From: Phyllostachys edulis
Lineage: Eukaryota > Streptophyta > Magnoliopsida > Poales > Poaceae
Length of the DNA: 64,000 nt
Reading direction: 5' to 3'
Assembly: GCA_036346405.1 (NCBI GenBank)
Contig: CM070558.1
Location: 2,976,001 to 3,040,000, forward strand
Shown: one piece after another, positions 43,208-55,589 of the stretch
Position numbering within the stretch: the stretch's first letter is position 1
Layout: each line of letters begins with the position of its first letter
Notes under the pieces: generated by a model
Databases searched by the model: none
Seen by the model: only the letters and a program-made list of their open reading frames with translations
What the model was told of the DNA's origin: nothing
Program-made: the position numbers and the translations under genes

Positions 43208-44050
43208 AGGAGAAAAAAATTCAGATTGCTTTCTACTGGAGCTCGTTCACAACAAACATCTTCAATGTTTATTTTCCGGAGGAACTTCAATGGATTTATC
43301 ATTTAGCATTGAGTGAGCAACGAAGGCTATCAGGTGTTGAAATTATTTGGACACAATCTGAAAGATTTCTCCACGAAGATATCTCGGTGAGAGCTTTTTC
43401 AGTAAAGTTTAAAGTATAAACACCAGGGAGAGGAGGTCCAGGTCAGGAGAGGAGGCAGAACGGAGGCCCATGTGAGGAGATGCCGCGCCATCTGCTCCTT
43501 TGTCTCCGACAAGGCTAGTGGAGTGGAAATGGATCTCTCCATTGAAGAACAAAATGCAGAGAAGGTAAGGTGATTTGCATTAGTGGCACTGCTGCATCTT
43601 TCGGTCGAACGTACGTGCTGATCCAAGTGCAGTTCAAGCCGACCGTCGGCTGCTTGATCTGACCGTTGGCCCATATCATCCACTGGCCTTTTAACTGTCC
43701 CAACTACTCCTGCTAAACTGCTACATGGGCCTCCTCTCAGGCGAGAGAAAGAAAGAAAGAAAGAAAGGCTACCTGCTGCATCTATCTGGATCAAATCAAA
43801 ATACTAGTACTTTATTGTACACTCTCTGAGTCTCTTCTAAATCATGGCATTTCCGTTTGGCAAACAAAGATGACAAGACGCAGGAAGATACGGCGTCACA
43901 ATCACGGAACGTTTCTGATCAGTGATCACAGATTCAAGAAAGCTGTGCTGAACATGAATGCTGACGCTCGATGGTTTGCTCGAGAAACTTACCTGCTAGA
44001 GTAGTTGCTACACCACTACATGGGCACAATTGTGCATGTATCATGTATTC
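43208..44050. other. Spacer without a recognised gene
   Basis: Contains a short (GAAA)n run near 43747. Reading frames here are short and do not resemble known families. Confidence 0.3.
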
Positions 44051-44331
44051 AATGCCTTGTTTATATATTAATGTTGTCAGAGTTTGCCATTTTTTTTTTG
44101 CCAAATCTCAATAAGGTTAGGTCATAAAAAATCGGCGTAAGACATCAGCTAGCAAAAAGAAATCTTACCATACTTTTTTTAGTTATTGATGTATGGGACC
44201 CGAGTGGTAGAAAAAGAATCTTGCTATAAGTGTGGCTCGGAACTAAATGAACATCTAACTTAATCAAACTTGTCTAACTCGAAGTGTGGCAAAGTATGAC
44301 AACATTTGGTTAAAACCAAACAGGCCCTTGT
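44051..44331. mobile_element. Tourist-like MITE
   Basis: The left end (GCCTTGTTTATATATTAATG then TTGTCAGAGTTTGCCA) is an imperfect inverse of the right end. Read inward, the right end gives GGCCTGTTTGGTTTTAACC then TTGTCATACTTTGCCA. Length is about 280 bp. The exact target duplication is unclear, so the edges are approximate. Confidence 0.65.
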
Positions 44332-46519
44332 TGTGATCGATCCATGACTCACCGGATGGATGGAAAATGTTAGGTTATTGGGCTTGTATATGGGCTTGTG
44401 CATATTTTGTGTATACCGGTTGTATTGTACTCGGCTTGTATCCAGCTAGTCCTGTAATCTAGGGTTTCCGTCCTTGCTGACGGCTCTAATGGCTCCACCC
44501 CGGCGCCGTTGGCTCATATGTCGCAAGTCGTTGCTTCGATCAAGACCCACATACCCATTGTGCTTGATCTCAAGCATCAAACTATACGAAGCCGCGTACC
44601 TTCTTCGCCGTTATGCTCGGAAAGTTTGGTTTGCTCCACCACATCGACGGCAGCGTCTTCAGAAAATTGTACCGGCCAGTACCAATCTGACAGGCAGTTG
44701 AGTATGAGCTGTGCCTGAGTCTGAAACCTGAACACTAGTCCTCAGTGCTCAGAGACGCGGCAATCTCTGAGGTGAATTGCTGACCAGCGCACAGTTTCTG
44801 CGATTTATGCATGACGACAGCTGGGATTAAAACCTGTTCCATGCTGCTGCGTGCATGTGTGTGTGGTGCCTGTCTCTGCAACTTCTGAAAGATTTTGCCA
44901 TGTGATGATCGATCATTGCCGATTATAATTAGCCTGTGAAGCGTATGTACTTAATTTAGGTGATCAGATATTGGATAGTAAGTGCCGTTGATTTGCTAAT
45001 ACTATCTACTTACTTCTAGGTTGGGTTTGGATTGAACAAGCTGGCACTCATCAGTACACCATACATGAGCATGCAGGCACATTTGAGATGAGATTACCAA
45101 TTTACCATTACCCTAGATCTGAAGCTTTTGGTTTAACCAGCAAAGAAAGCAGCTAAGGAGCAATGGACCAAAAAAGGAGATAAAAAGGCTGCAATGCTAC
45201 TGTTTGCTCCTGTGATCATGTTACTGGTGCCATGCCACCAGTCACCACTGTTTGCCGGTATTAGCAGCAGTGCTTATACTATTAGTTTTTCTATTGAGTG
45301 TGAATAATCAATTAAACTATTATTAAAGGATGAGAAACAAGAGAGAAAGGCTGAATGATAGCATGGCCTGGACCTGGTTGCTTAACCCCTTTTGCATGGA
45401 GATGGGGGAATCTCTCCTGTTCTTGACCTTTTTAGGCTGCTTCTTTCCACTTGCATCTCCGGTACAACTCTCCTGGAAGGAAATGGATGCTGTCACCCTA
45501 TTGTTCGTTAAGAGTAAAATTAAATTAAACCAAAGAAATTTAACTGAATGGAACTGATGAACATACCCCATTTACAAATTACAATTGCTTCAGTAAAATC
45601 GAATAAGTAAGTTAATCACAATTAAGCAGGATACTAAACACTTCGGCATTGCTCTGCTTCTGCCTTCTGGGTGGGGCCAGGCATCTGAACTCCAATCGTT
45701 TTGGATGGGCACAAGAGTTTGATTGCTCAACAGCCGAACCAAAGCGTACATGAACATGAACCGAGCTGTCAAATCAAATCGGCCGTACAAGATATTAAAA
45801 ACGATGCACTGTAGCGAACGGCATGGTCACAGAAGATCAGAACAGTGCGTGCAACAGTAGCTGTACCTGCCGGCCCTCTTCCTGGTTTCGTTATCTCCTT
45901 CAGACAAGCTGTTTAGTTAGCAATAAGAATGATTGATTTTGATCTGAATTGGGGTAGATTTGGGAAGGAATCAAAGGAAGATTATAATAGCAACATGAGA
46001 AACAAAACGAAGAAAAAAAACTTTCTTTGCTGTTGTACTTGTGGGTATCTGAAGGAGAAGAATATTCCTGTGGAAATATAGAGGGAGAATGGAGAGAGGG
46101 GTATTCTGGGGAATGGGGAAAGTGGCAGTGGCAACTCTCCCAGGATTCGTGGGGGAGAGAGCATCACAGGATCCCCGGTGTCACGTGCTTGCTTTCTTCC
46201 CAGAATGCCATCAACATTTTCCTTGAAACTTGAAAATGGTCATCGACGATAAGTACCCCATTTGTTCTCAAATACAGAGGTTTTGTTTCGAATTTCGTAG
46301 GAAACAATTCAATTTCCGTGAGAATTGGGGTTGGGGTAAATTCCACATTCCAAACGAGGTCTAAAATTATTTTCCTTGTGTACTATTTCACAATTTTTTT
46401 TTCTTTAAAAGACAACATATAGATATGTTTATACGGACTGGGACCAAACGAGAGTCCACAGTACTTGGCTTGCATTCAAAGCTAGGCTAAGGTAAAAACT
46501 GAAAAAAAAAACCTATCTG
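44332..46519. other. Spacer without a recognised gene
   Basis: The short frames at 44474-44718 and 45323-45571 have no recognisable domain. A GGGCTTGTATATGGGCTTGTG segment near 44380 looks repetitive. Nothing in this 2.2 kb supports a gene call. Confidence 0.35.
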
Positions 46520-46529
46520 AAAACATAGG
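46520..46529. repeat. Target-site duplication of the inverted LINE, left copy
   Basis: AAAACATAGG here is repeated at 48736-48745, directly after the short A-tail of the LINE. Confidence 0.7.
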
Positions 46530-48735
46530 CGTTAGCCACGAGGATGCCCCCTGGCAAAGTGATCTGAGTTGTGATAGAAATGGATCGAATCGTTGGGTTA
46601 GAGCATGCGACTAGATGGGAGTTCCAACCTAGCAAAACTCCACCTCTAGAATCCAATGACGGTAGAAAATGATAACCATCAAAAGAAGGACCCAAAGATT
46701 TCATTATAGAGTCGCGTTCATTCATTCAAGAGCTTCGAGATATCAGTTCCTCAATTTCGGGACCTTGGATGATCTTAGGAGACTTCAACTTAATCCTGCA
46801 GGCGGCGGACAAAAACAACGCCCACTTAAATAGGTGCCTCATGGGGAGCTTTCGTCGGATCGTGGATGATCTGGAACTCAAGGAAGTTCACCTCAATGGC
46901 TGGGCCTTCACGTGGTCCAATGCTCGGGAACGTCCCACCCTTGAGCGCATCGACAAGGCATTGGTTTCCACTGAGTGAGGAGCTCTCTTTCTGGCTTCTT
47001 TCCTCCGCGCACTTCCCTCGACGACGTCAGACCACTGCCCACTGCTTTTGTCCACAGCCTTCGGTTTTGGCGCCAAAAAGGTCTTTCGTTTTGAATCAAT
47101 TTGGCCAAAGCTTGATGGGTTTCAAGAAACAGTCAGCACGGCCTGGAGAGGTAAGGCGACATTGTTAGATCCAGTTCGCAACCTTGACTCTCTACTCAAA
47201 GCCACCAGCTGAGCATTACAAAGCTGGAGACAACGTCGTGTTGGTAACAACCGCCAGCAAATCCTCATGGCCAAAGAGCTCCTCGGGAGGTTCTACCTAG
47301 CGGAAGAGAAGAAGCTCCTTGGGTCGCTTGAGCGCTGGTTCCGTAATGAACTCAAGAAGAAACTACTGGGGTTATGCTCTCTCGAGCGCACAATAGCGAG
47401 GCAGCGGTCGCGGGTCACTTGGTTGCGTGAGGGGGATGCTAACACGCACTTCTTCCATCTCCATGCCCACTCGGTGATTAACGAAATTAATAAGGAGCAG
47501 CATGCTTTCTTGTGGAAAGGTACCGAGATGGTCGTCGGAGGTCACTGCCTTGTCAACTGGCAGTCAATCTGTAAGCCCACTTGCTACGGAGGGCTGGGTC
47601 TTCACAACCTCAAGGTTCTTGGTCGGGCACTTCGCATACGTTGGCATTGGCTGCAATGCTCATGGAGTGAGAGGCTGTGGTGTGCTCTACCTGCCCAGGC
47701 CAGTAGGGCAGAGATGGATCTCATCCAGGCATCGCTAGAGGTCCGGTTGGGGAACGGCGAGCACACTTTATTCTGGTCTGATTGGTGGATCAATGGGCAA
47801 GGCATTCTGGCAATGGCGCTTTCGCTAATTGTTGTGGTTCCACTGGCAATTAGGAACAAGCGATCGGTGGCTTAGGCATTAATGAATGACCAATGGGTTC
47901 ATAACATCAAAGGAGACCTTAGTGTGCAAGTTGTTTTGGAGTATCTCCACCTATGGCACTTGCTTAGGGCAGTCATCTTGGTGCCGGCGGAGGATAGCTT
48001 CCAATGACACTGGCAGGCCTCGGCACAGTACTCCGCTAGATCGGCCTATAGGGCCTTTTTCATCGGTTCTGAGCGTTTCGCTTGTGACAGGCCCATTTGG
48101 AAATCGGTGGCTCCGCTCAAGTGCAAATTCTTCCTTTGGTTGGCGATTCGCAGGTGCTGCTGGATAGCAGACAGGCTGGAGCGCAAAGGCCTCCTGAGCC
48201 ATAGTTTGTGCATTTTATGTAGTTCGGCTAGCGAAACAATCGATCATCTACTAATCGGTTGTGCCGTCTCTGCCTAGATCTGGGCTCGTTTCCTCCCTCT
48301 AGTAGGCTTTCAAACCTGCATTCTGACCAGGCAGCTTTCCTTAGAACAATACTGGCTCTCCGCTCAGTAGTTCGGTCCCGAATAACCAATGACAAGGACT
48401 CGACTCCTGCATCTCTCGTTTCATGGATGTTATGGAAGGAAAGGAACAATCGTGTCTTCAACACGGTGGTTTCTTCGGTGAGCATGCTGCTGCAAGCAAT
48501 TTTCGATGAGTTACACCTTTAGCGCATGGCGGGTGCTCGGTGTTTGGCGGTGCTGCCTTTTCCGGAGTAGTCGCTTTGTACTAGGTCGCCTAGCTCCCAT
48601 CTCGCTTTGTTTTAGGTCCCCTAGCTTTCTGTCTAGTCTGGTGGATTTTCTTTTCTTTTCTTGATTCATCTGTATCATTGTTGCTCTGTGTTTCTTCTTA
48701 ATGAAATGATGTGCAAACCTTTTGTGTGTTCTAAA
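46530..48735 (+). mobile_element. LINE fragment with inverted 5' segment and internal deletion
   Basis: Bases about 46530-46725 encode, on the minus strand, the first part of the endonuclease domain (NERDSIMKSLGPSFDGYHFL...ILVANAY). From about 46726 the plus strand encodes the very next part (FIQELRDISSSISGPWMILG). The two halves thus meet head to head, as twin priming of a LINE predicts. Further on, the frame at 47267-47875 jumps from the post-endonuclease region (TWLREGDANTHFF) straight to the zf-RVT side (QHAFLWKG...CYGGLGLHNL), so the reverse transcriptase core is missing. C-terminal zf-RVT pieces continue to about 48530, and a short A-tail precedes the second AAAACATAGG at 48736. Confidence 0.85.
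46769..48530 (+). pseudogene. LINE polyprotein remnant lacking reverse transcriptase
   Basis: Readable parts are GDFNLILQAADKNN and WAFTWSNARERPTLERID of the endonuclease (46769-46975), then the helical region MAKELLGRFYLAEEKKLLG (47267 on). The frame then crosses the deletion into LGNGEHTLFWSDWWING of the C-terminal region (to 47875). Zf-RVT pieces follow in other frames, such as LKCKFFLWLAIRRCCW near 48116 and a WKERNNRVF motif near 48438. No GLRQGDP or YADD motif occurs anywhere between. Stops and frame changes make this non-coding now. Confidence 0.82.
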
Positions 48736-49000
48736 AAAACATAGGAGTACTTCGCAAAACTGAGTTAGCAAACAGGCGGGCACCAAGATCGATTCTTGCT
48801 AGGTGTTTTATCCACCCTTTGCCGCCGCCGACATTGATGCATGACTGGCTAGGCAAAAATCATTTCACAGAGAACTCAACTTACTCACTGAGAGAAGCCG
48901 CAAAATAATCAATTCCCAAAATCTCCATAATATATACCAGCTTTTATCACGACGTGTTAAAAGTTAAAACCCAATGTTATTGATGTCGTAAAGTAATAAA

Positions 49001-50583
49001 CACTATTGCAGAAAAAGTCATCACAGACGGTTCAAAAACATCATCAAAGACGGTTTCGTAAGCCGTCTGAGTTTATAGGCCAATTATGATATAAGGTCAT
49101 CACAGACGGTTTTTGAACCGTTTGTGATGCATGCTATGATATACGGTTATTAATTCAGAACCGTCTATAATAGCTGATGTAACACAAACGGTTTGTCCTA
49201 AGAAGCCATTTGTGATATTCTTTTGTATTACTAAATCTATTTCTGTTTATTGGCTAGCTTTAGGAAATGCTAGCCAATAAACAAAAATAGATAGAAAAAG
49301 AAACGTCAACTGTCTTCATGAAGAACAATTCCCCAAGAGACAGTGACACTTTGATTTTTCAACAAGTTATTGGGAAAGATTCTAATCAAATTTTATTTGT
49401 TGGACTTCCGTTTAACTTTGCCACAAGTCGATACCCTATAAATAACCATTATAAGGGTAGAACTTATGCACAGACTTTCCATCTTTCCTACTTCTACTTT
49501 GTTTTAAAGTTCTTATTTCCAAACCTCTCAAGTCCGAATAAATTTCTTTAGAAGAAATAATCGGTCCTTGAAGTTCTTCCACTATGGGTAAGATTGTGGA
49601 AAAGATACATTCCACGGAACAAATTGACTTTTCGACCACCGTGAAAAAAGAGAGAATCCATGGATCATGACGTCAAGATGGTCGAAAAGTCAATTTAGTC
49701 TATGGATTGAAGTCTTCAAGAAATTGGTAGAAGAAGAAAATCTAGAGCCATCAATAATTAATTTTCACACGCATAAGCATCAAGATTTACATAGTCGAAA
49801 CCCTAGCCATCCATCAATTTCGTAATTTTAGATCCAAGCATGAAGGAAGAGAGGGGAGGGGATCGGATGGGGGATATCACCAGCAATGAAGGAGAGGCAG
49901 CGGCAGCGTCACCGTTGTGTCACGACGGTGACACTGCACAAGACACTTTTACGACAATAGTGCCTTCTACAGTGAACCGTAGCGTCACAACCGGAGATGG
50001 AGGAGCTCACAGCGGTAGTCGGCGGCGTCGGGGGGACGGGGCACTTCAATCGGTTTGGGGGAGGCGGCACCTCTTCGGTTTAGGGGAGGCGGCGGTGAAA
50101 TCGATCTGGAGTAGTTGGACGCGTGCAGGCGGTATATATGGCAGAACCGATCTGGAGTAGTTGAGAGGTCGCGACGCCGCTTCGGTTTGAAAGTTTGAAT
50201 AAAGGGGCGGCCAAATCTAGAGGGATATAAGGCGACGACAAAATATCATAGATGGTTTTTAATACAAACCGTCTGTGGTGAGTTAATTATCACAGACGGT
50301 TTGTATTAAACACCGTCTGTGAAATATCACAGATGGTTTTAAGAAGAAAAAAAACGTCTGTAATATTACAAACAGTTTTTGCTATTAACCGTCTGTGATA
50401 CTTCACAGACAGTTTTCAACATGAACCGTATGTGATATTACCTCTTCACAGACAGCTTTTAGTGCAGCAAGTAATACAGAAGGTCGCTAAACTAAAACTG
50501 TCTGTGATTATATTTAATACTGATGATTTGGATTAATTATCTGTGATAAGACGTTCAACATTAATATTTTTTTTGTAGCAGTG
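49001..50583 (-). mobile_element. CACTA element 4, deletion derivative
   Basis: The left terminus is CACTATTGCAGAAAAAGTC (49001) and the right terminus is the inverse of CACTGCTACAAAAAAAATA (50583). Both flanks are AAA. Subterminal ACGGTTT/AAACCGT repeats fill 49010-49230 and 50240-50540. The centre keeps the internal hairpin region (49932-49973) but lacks the captured gene fragment and the 75-bp array. By terminus type its orientation is opposite to elements 2 and 3. At 1583 bp it is an internally deleted, non-autonomous copy. Confidence 0.88.
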
Positions 50584-51054
50584 AAAGATGCCAACAATGA
50601 GATCCTATAGGCAATGGACAAGAAAGAGCATGAGAATGGAGTCTTGTGATCAGAAGTTCAGAATGCAGTTGTGTTTCTTTGTGAGCACGCAGTGCGGTGG
50701 CAGAAGGGCCAGGCCTATAAAAGCGCAGAGAGAGAGAGAGAGATGGTTGCTTTGGCAGGAAGGGTGCCTCTGCCAATTGACGCAGGGTCACATGTGGGCA
50801 TTGTACATGGACGGCGCGCAGATGACACTGCCATGAATTGAAAGCAGCCATGAATCGGGAGCTTCTTGTGGTGGCCGACTCGCTGCTGCCATCAATGCCG
50901 GTTTTGCCCCTGCACTAGGGCCACCACACACCCATGCCACCATGCATGTCTACTCTGTCTGGCCAGTACAACCGCTGCCCATGGCACTCCTGCAGTCATG
51001 TTCCAAGAGAACTACTGTTAATTATGGCTCTGTGTGTTAGCTAGATAGAGAAAA
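50584..51054. other. Spacer without a recognised gene
   Basis: Holds a short (GA)n run near 50728-50742. The overlapping short frames on both strands show no known domain. Confidence 0.3.
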
Positions 51055-51374
51055 AACCAATTTTTTTCAAATAACGATAATATTTTTACGAAATATACTC
51101 GTCATGCGCTCAGCGGTTGAGCGACTTTATCGCTTCAACCGTTGAGCGATTGAGACACTTAATCAACTCAGTTAGTTCTAGTATATCGACTCACTTATCT
51201 AGCGGGTATGCATTGTGTCCGTTAGGCGATAGTGTCCCGATCGCCAACCAGATTGAGCGGCTCACCATTACGCTTCAACGGTTGAGCGATGTGAGTATAT
51301 TTAGTAAAAATATTATCGCAGTATAATGTTGTAATTAATAATAAAAAAATGGATTATTTGAAAAAAAAATGGCG
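51055..51374. mobile_element. Foldback MITE
   Basis: The left arm (CCAATTTTTTTCAAATAA then GATAATATTTTTACGAAATA) pairs with the right arm. Read inward, the right arm is CCATTTTTTTTTCAAATAAT, a 30-base insertion, then GATAATATTTTTACTAAATA. The centre repeats GGTTGAGCG several times in both orientations. No clear target duplication was found. Confidence 0.65.
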
Positions 51375-51482
51375 GAACCAGAAATTCAAAAGACCCGGGG
51401 CGAACTTGTACTTAAAAAAATACTGAGGCACAATGTGGCTCAATAGTCAATATAACTAATGATGTCAAATACATTCAAATTA

Positions 51483-51650
51483 TCAAGATCTAATTTCCGG
51501 GGTAGCATATTCTTCAATTTGTTTCCGTAGACCCGGATCAGCAACAATGTCGCCTGGATTAAATACATCACTAGCACGAGCTCTCTTTGTGGTTGCGGTC
51601 TTTGGTGTTGTTAGCAATGGCATTAGATGTTTCAAGCTGTGTTCGGAAGT
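51483..51650 (-). pseudogene. hAT-type TTF zinc-finger transposase-like scrap
   Basis: The minus strand is open for about 55 codons ending at a TGA at 51485-51483. It reads KRARASDVFNPGDIVADPGL followed by RKQIEEYATPEIRS. The phrase around DIVADPGLRK is characteristic of the N-terminal part of plant TTF-type zinc-finger proteins with a hAT dimerisation domain. The rest of the protein is absent. This is a small domesticated-or-dead transposase remnant; dead is more likely given the early stop and isolation. Confidence 0.55.
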
Positions 51651-52886
51651 CTATCCTACTATTGTAGTTCTATAATAAGTGGCATTGATTTTATTTTGTT
51701 AAATTCCTACAAGACAAGATGTCAAATGGAAACAAAGTTATCATAAAGTCTTAAAGCTAATAAGACAACATTCAAGATTTCAAGTAGAGAGTACACTACC
51801 CACAACTCCACAAGACCACAAGAACACCATGAAACAAAGCATCTGTCATTTGGTATTTTTGGTCATAGAATTTACAAACATGCTCCTCACCTCATACCTC
51901 ACTTATACATTTCCTTAGTCTCAGACTACTGCCTCTGCGGCTCGCCCTAGCCTTTGCCTCGGACGGTCGGACCGATGAACCTGTATGACACATGACCATG
52001 CTGTGGCCCATGGCTGCCATGACATGTGACCGCTGCACACTTGCATGTGTACTGACATGACCCTTGTCTGTTGTCAAGACCGTGCATGTGACCGCATAAC
52101 AAGAAGAAGATCTGAAGAAGAGACTGACCAAGAAGAAGATCTCAAGAAGAGAGGGAATGGCCGAATGGGGATTCGATTTGGGGAAGAAATTGAAGAGAGG
52201 AGGAATAGGGATTGGATTTGGGAAAGAAATCAAATTGGGGTTGTCACTGGGAGTCGGCTTCACCTTGGGTCCACTGGCCATGGATTCTCAGGTGCTCCTC
52301 CGTGACTTCTTTGAAGTCGTGGCGCTGCCATGCATATGGGTCAAGTGGGAGAAGTGGGGTGTTTCATTTGGGAGACCCGAGGCAACTGGCTCAACTTGTT
52401 GAGGGTGGCTCCATTCATGTGTAATCCAAATTGATACATAAATTACGATGAACAAAATTAAAATTTAAAATACATTAAATGTAGTATCTTAATTATGGAT
52501 AGTGTATTTCAAAACCAAAAAATATGTATAAATACTCATCTTAAGAACAAAATTAACTGAATTTATAATGCAAGTAATAGCAGAGATACTAAGATAGTAC
52601 CAAGGGGCTATGAGCGAAGCTAATAGTCTAACCCCTCACGTCTCCATAGTGGATTTGTCACTGTCCGTGACACATGTACGTATGAAGCGTCGACGCTTGT
52701 TTGATCAACAAGTTACATGTCTATCATGAATTCGTGCTAGAGATTTAGGAGCCAAATCAATACAAGCATGTCAGCTGGCGTATTGTAAACGGGTAAGGTC
52801 AATTCAACCGGATACCTTCGTAGTTTTTATTTCACTGCTTCAGTCTATGCCTACTATCTTTTGATGTAATTCAAAGATGGCCATGC
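51651..52886. other. Spacer without a recognised gene
   Basis: A purine-rich stretch (AAGAAGAAGATC) lies at 52098-52155. The short frames at 51892-52424 match nothing recognised. Confidence 0.3.
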
Positions 52887-52889
52887 TTA

Positions 52890-53236
52890 GATCATGTACA
52901 ATAGATTTACATTAGTTATCTATAGCCTCTGTAACATAGGATTTAAATTGATGTAGATGAAAGAGAATAAAGAGAGAGATCTGTTGTTTACAATCTCAGA
53001 AGCCGATCAGAAGACACGTAACCAAGAAAAACATTAAAAGATTATATGTTGTCTACAATCTCATGAAATGATCAAAACATCGTAACCAAGAAAAGTATTA
53101 AAAGATTGTATGTTGTCTACAATCCTATAGCTAATTGTATCACCACAACTTATTGTATGAGCTGTCTTTAGTGCTATATATATGTGACATAAAGAGTTAC
53201 TATAGATAGCAACTGTCTATATCATTATACATACCC
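52890..53236. mobile_element. Tourist-like MITE, second copy of the family at 15000
   Basis: Starts GATCATGTACAATAGA and ends TATACATACCC, with TTA on both sides (52887-52889 and 53237-53239). It shares the GAGCTGTCTTTAGTGCT and GTCTATATCATTATA segments with 15000-15319 and includes an internally repeated GATTRTATGTTGTCTACAAT block. Confidence 0.82.
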
Positions 53237-53330
53237 TTATACGCACTCTTCTGGTAATTCTCACCTACTACTTTTCATCGGAGAGGCATTGTGGTCACGC
53301 ATTTGCATTTGCATTTGCGTGTGGAATGCA

Positions 53331-53706
53331 GAATTTTTTTATTTATTAATTAATCCTTTTTTAATTTTATTTTAAAGTTAACCATCGGCGAACTTTATTT
53401 ACAATTTTGATCTCTTTGGTCATGCCACCATCTGTGGCGTGACAAAACAACACTGTTACGCCAGCCTATATCCGGTGGAGCTCTTGTCACGCCACCACCC
53501 ATGGCGTGACAGTGTGGTTTGGTCACGCCACGGGTGGTGACGTAACCAAAAGTGCTATTTTGAGAACTTATTATGTGCGTGATAATGTTATTTTATCACG
53601 CCACGAGTGGTGGCGTGACTAAAGAGGTTAGAATTGAAAATAAAATTCACTAGAGGTTAACTTTAAAATAAAATTAAAAAAATGTTAATTAATAAAAAAA
53701 AAGTTC
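53331..53706. mobile_element. Foldback element with Mutator-like target duplication
   Basis: A 376-bp element with about 50-bp AT-rich inverted ends (left GAATTTTTTTTATTTATTAA, right inverse GAACTTTTTTTTTATTAATT) lies between direct repeats GTGGAATGCA (53321-53330 and 53707-53716). A 9-10 bp duplication fits Mutator-type insertion. The core is built of GTCACGCCAC and its inverse in at least five positions. No coding capacity. Confidence 0.8.
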
Positions 53707-54040
53707 GTGGAATGCATGGGGTGATGGATAAATGGACATGCATGAAATCTACGTCCCTCTCGTACGGGAAAACGACCTCCTCCAAACTATGCACATCAAA
53801 TTAAATGCATGCTGCCCTCTCTCTCCTCTCTCTCTCTGTTGATGTGCTGCCTGCCGATTCCCATCTCTCGTTCTTTGTTTGTTTATTTCTTGAGCCATTA
53901 CTCATTTCTCAACCAATCAAATAAATTGTGTCGTTTTCAAGCATGTAAACAGTTGAGAGATTCGTGTGCTTGTGGAATCCTAGGTCAAATTAACGGAGTA
54001 TATTTTTCATCTTTGTAGTATATTGAAGGGTGATTCGCTC

Positions 54041-54260
54041 GAATTGTCTGCTGTATTAACACATTTTCAACCTATATTTATAAGAATGATCGTCTTCGGA
54101 TTTATTTTTTTTGGCAAAAAATGACCCTCTGCCGTATGACCATACGACAGGCCCTCCCTGCCCGCCACATGCCCTCCTGCAAGACGGCCATCTCTTGGTA
54201 GCTGGCCTGCCACACGGCCAACGTAAGGTGGGTTGTCGTTTCTCTCTCCTTCCAAATTAG
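54041..54260. repeat. Left terminal inverted repeat of the Mutator-like element
   Basis: Pairs with about 61950-62157. Matching segments extend from the tip to at least the GCCCGCCAC motif (54160-54168 against the right arm near 62030). Similarity is about two-thirds to three-quarters by eye. Confidence 0.7.
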
Positions 54261-55589
54261 GGTTTCAGCGATGTTTGTAGGAATTTTAAAATATAGCAAA
54301 TGGCATCAAAAAAATTATGAAATTTTATGAGAAGGCTCGACACAGTGTATTTGCTTTTGTAATTTTTCTATAATTTTATTCGTTTCAAATTTTCTCGCAA
54401 TTTCATATAAGTGTATTATTTGTAGGAATTTGTAAATGTACACAATAAGCTCCAAAAATTATGTTTTTTGTTTTAAAGGCTCCTCATGTAGTGGAATTGA
54501 TTGTGTAATATTTCAAAAATTTTATATGTGTTCTAAAATTGTCTCGAAAATTAAGAATTTAGGTCTCAGAAATTTGGATTTTAGGTTTTAGAAATTAGGG
54601 TTTCATGATTTCATGTTACTTGGAATGTATTAAAAAACTATATTACAACTCCATTGGAGATGTCGATATACAATATGGCGTCAGGAGTACACACATAACA
54701 ACCAAAATACATGTGTCGGATCGGAGGGGGTATGGAGACCGTTGAGTGGGCGGATGTGCACCAGTAGGCTGAGTGTGGCCCAGTAGAGTCTGGTAAGCAT
54801 ACATGTCGTCTTGATGAGGTATGCCGACCTGGGGGCCACTTCCGAAGAATTCATGAACGACGGACTCTATAAATTCATTCTCGGGTTGTTTGCCCCCAAT
54901 GTACGATGCCTGCAACTCCGGTTGTGCGGATGAGCTCTAGCCTTGGACGTATGGTGTTCCAGCCAACCCAGAGGAGCTCTTCCCTGCGTACGCTCCAAAC
55001 CTTGGCTGCCATGGTCCAAACCCTAACGGTGTGTCTTCGCTTCTGGTAGGGGCTAGAGAGGCGTCATCATCGATCCGCGTGAATTGGTCCAAACCCCCAT
55101 GGTCAACTGAAGGTTGCAAGATGGGTCGATGTTACACTACTACTGAAAAGGCTATGGTCATCATCGGTTGACCAAAAGGTTTCAAAGAGCGGTTTTGGAA
55201 CGATGTTAGTAAAAATGAAACAATATCACGAGCGGTTCGTAAATTGAGAATCCGCTGTGATATTAATCGGATCACGAGCGGTTTCCTAAACACCGTCGTG
55301 AAGTATCACGAGCGGTTCAACAAGAAACGCTGTGATATTAATTAATATCCGAGCGGTTCTTAACAATAACCGCTCGTGATAATATCGCTCTGACTCCACG
55401 GTGCGTCGCCATCGCTTCCGGCTCCCGATCGTCTCTTCATCGCCGATCTGGCGCGTCTGTTGCCGCCAATCCGCTTCGGCTCCGATCGTCTCTTAAATCT
55501 CACGCTCGAATTTATTCCTTGTTTGATATAAAAGGATCATCCGCCATCAAGATGATCATCCCCACATACTTATAAAATTAAAAACGAAA

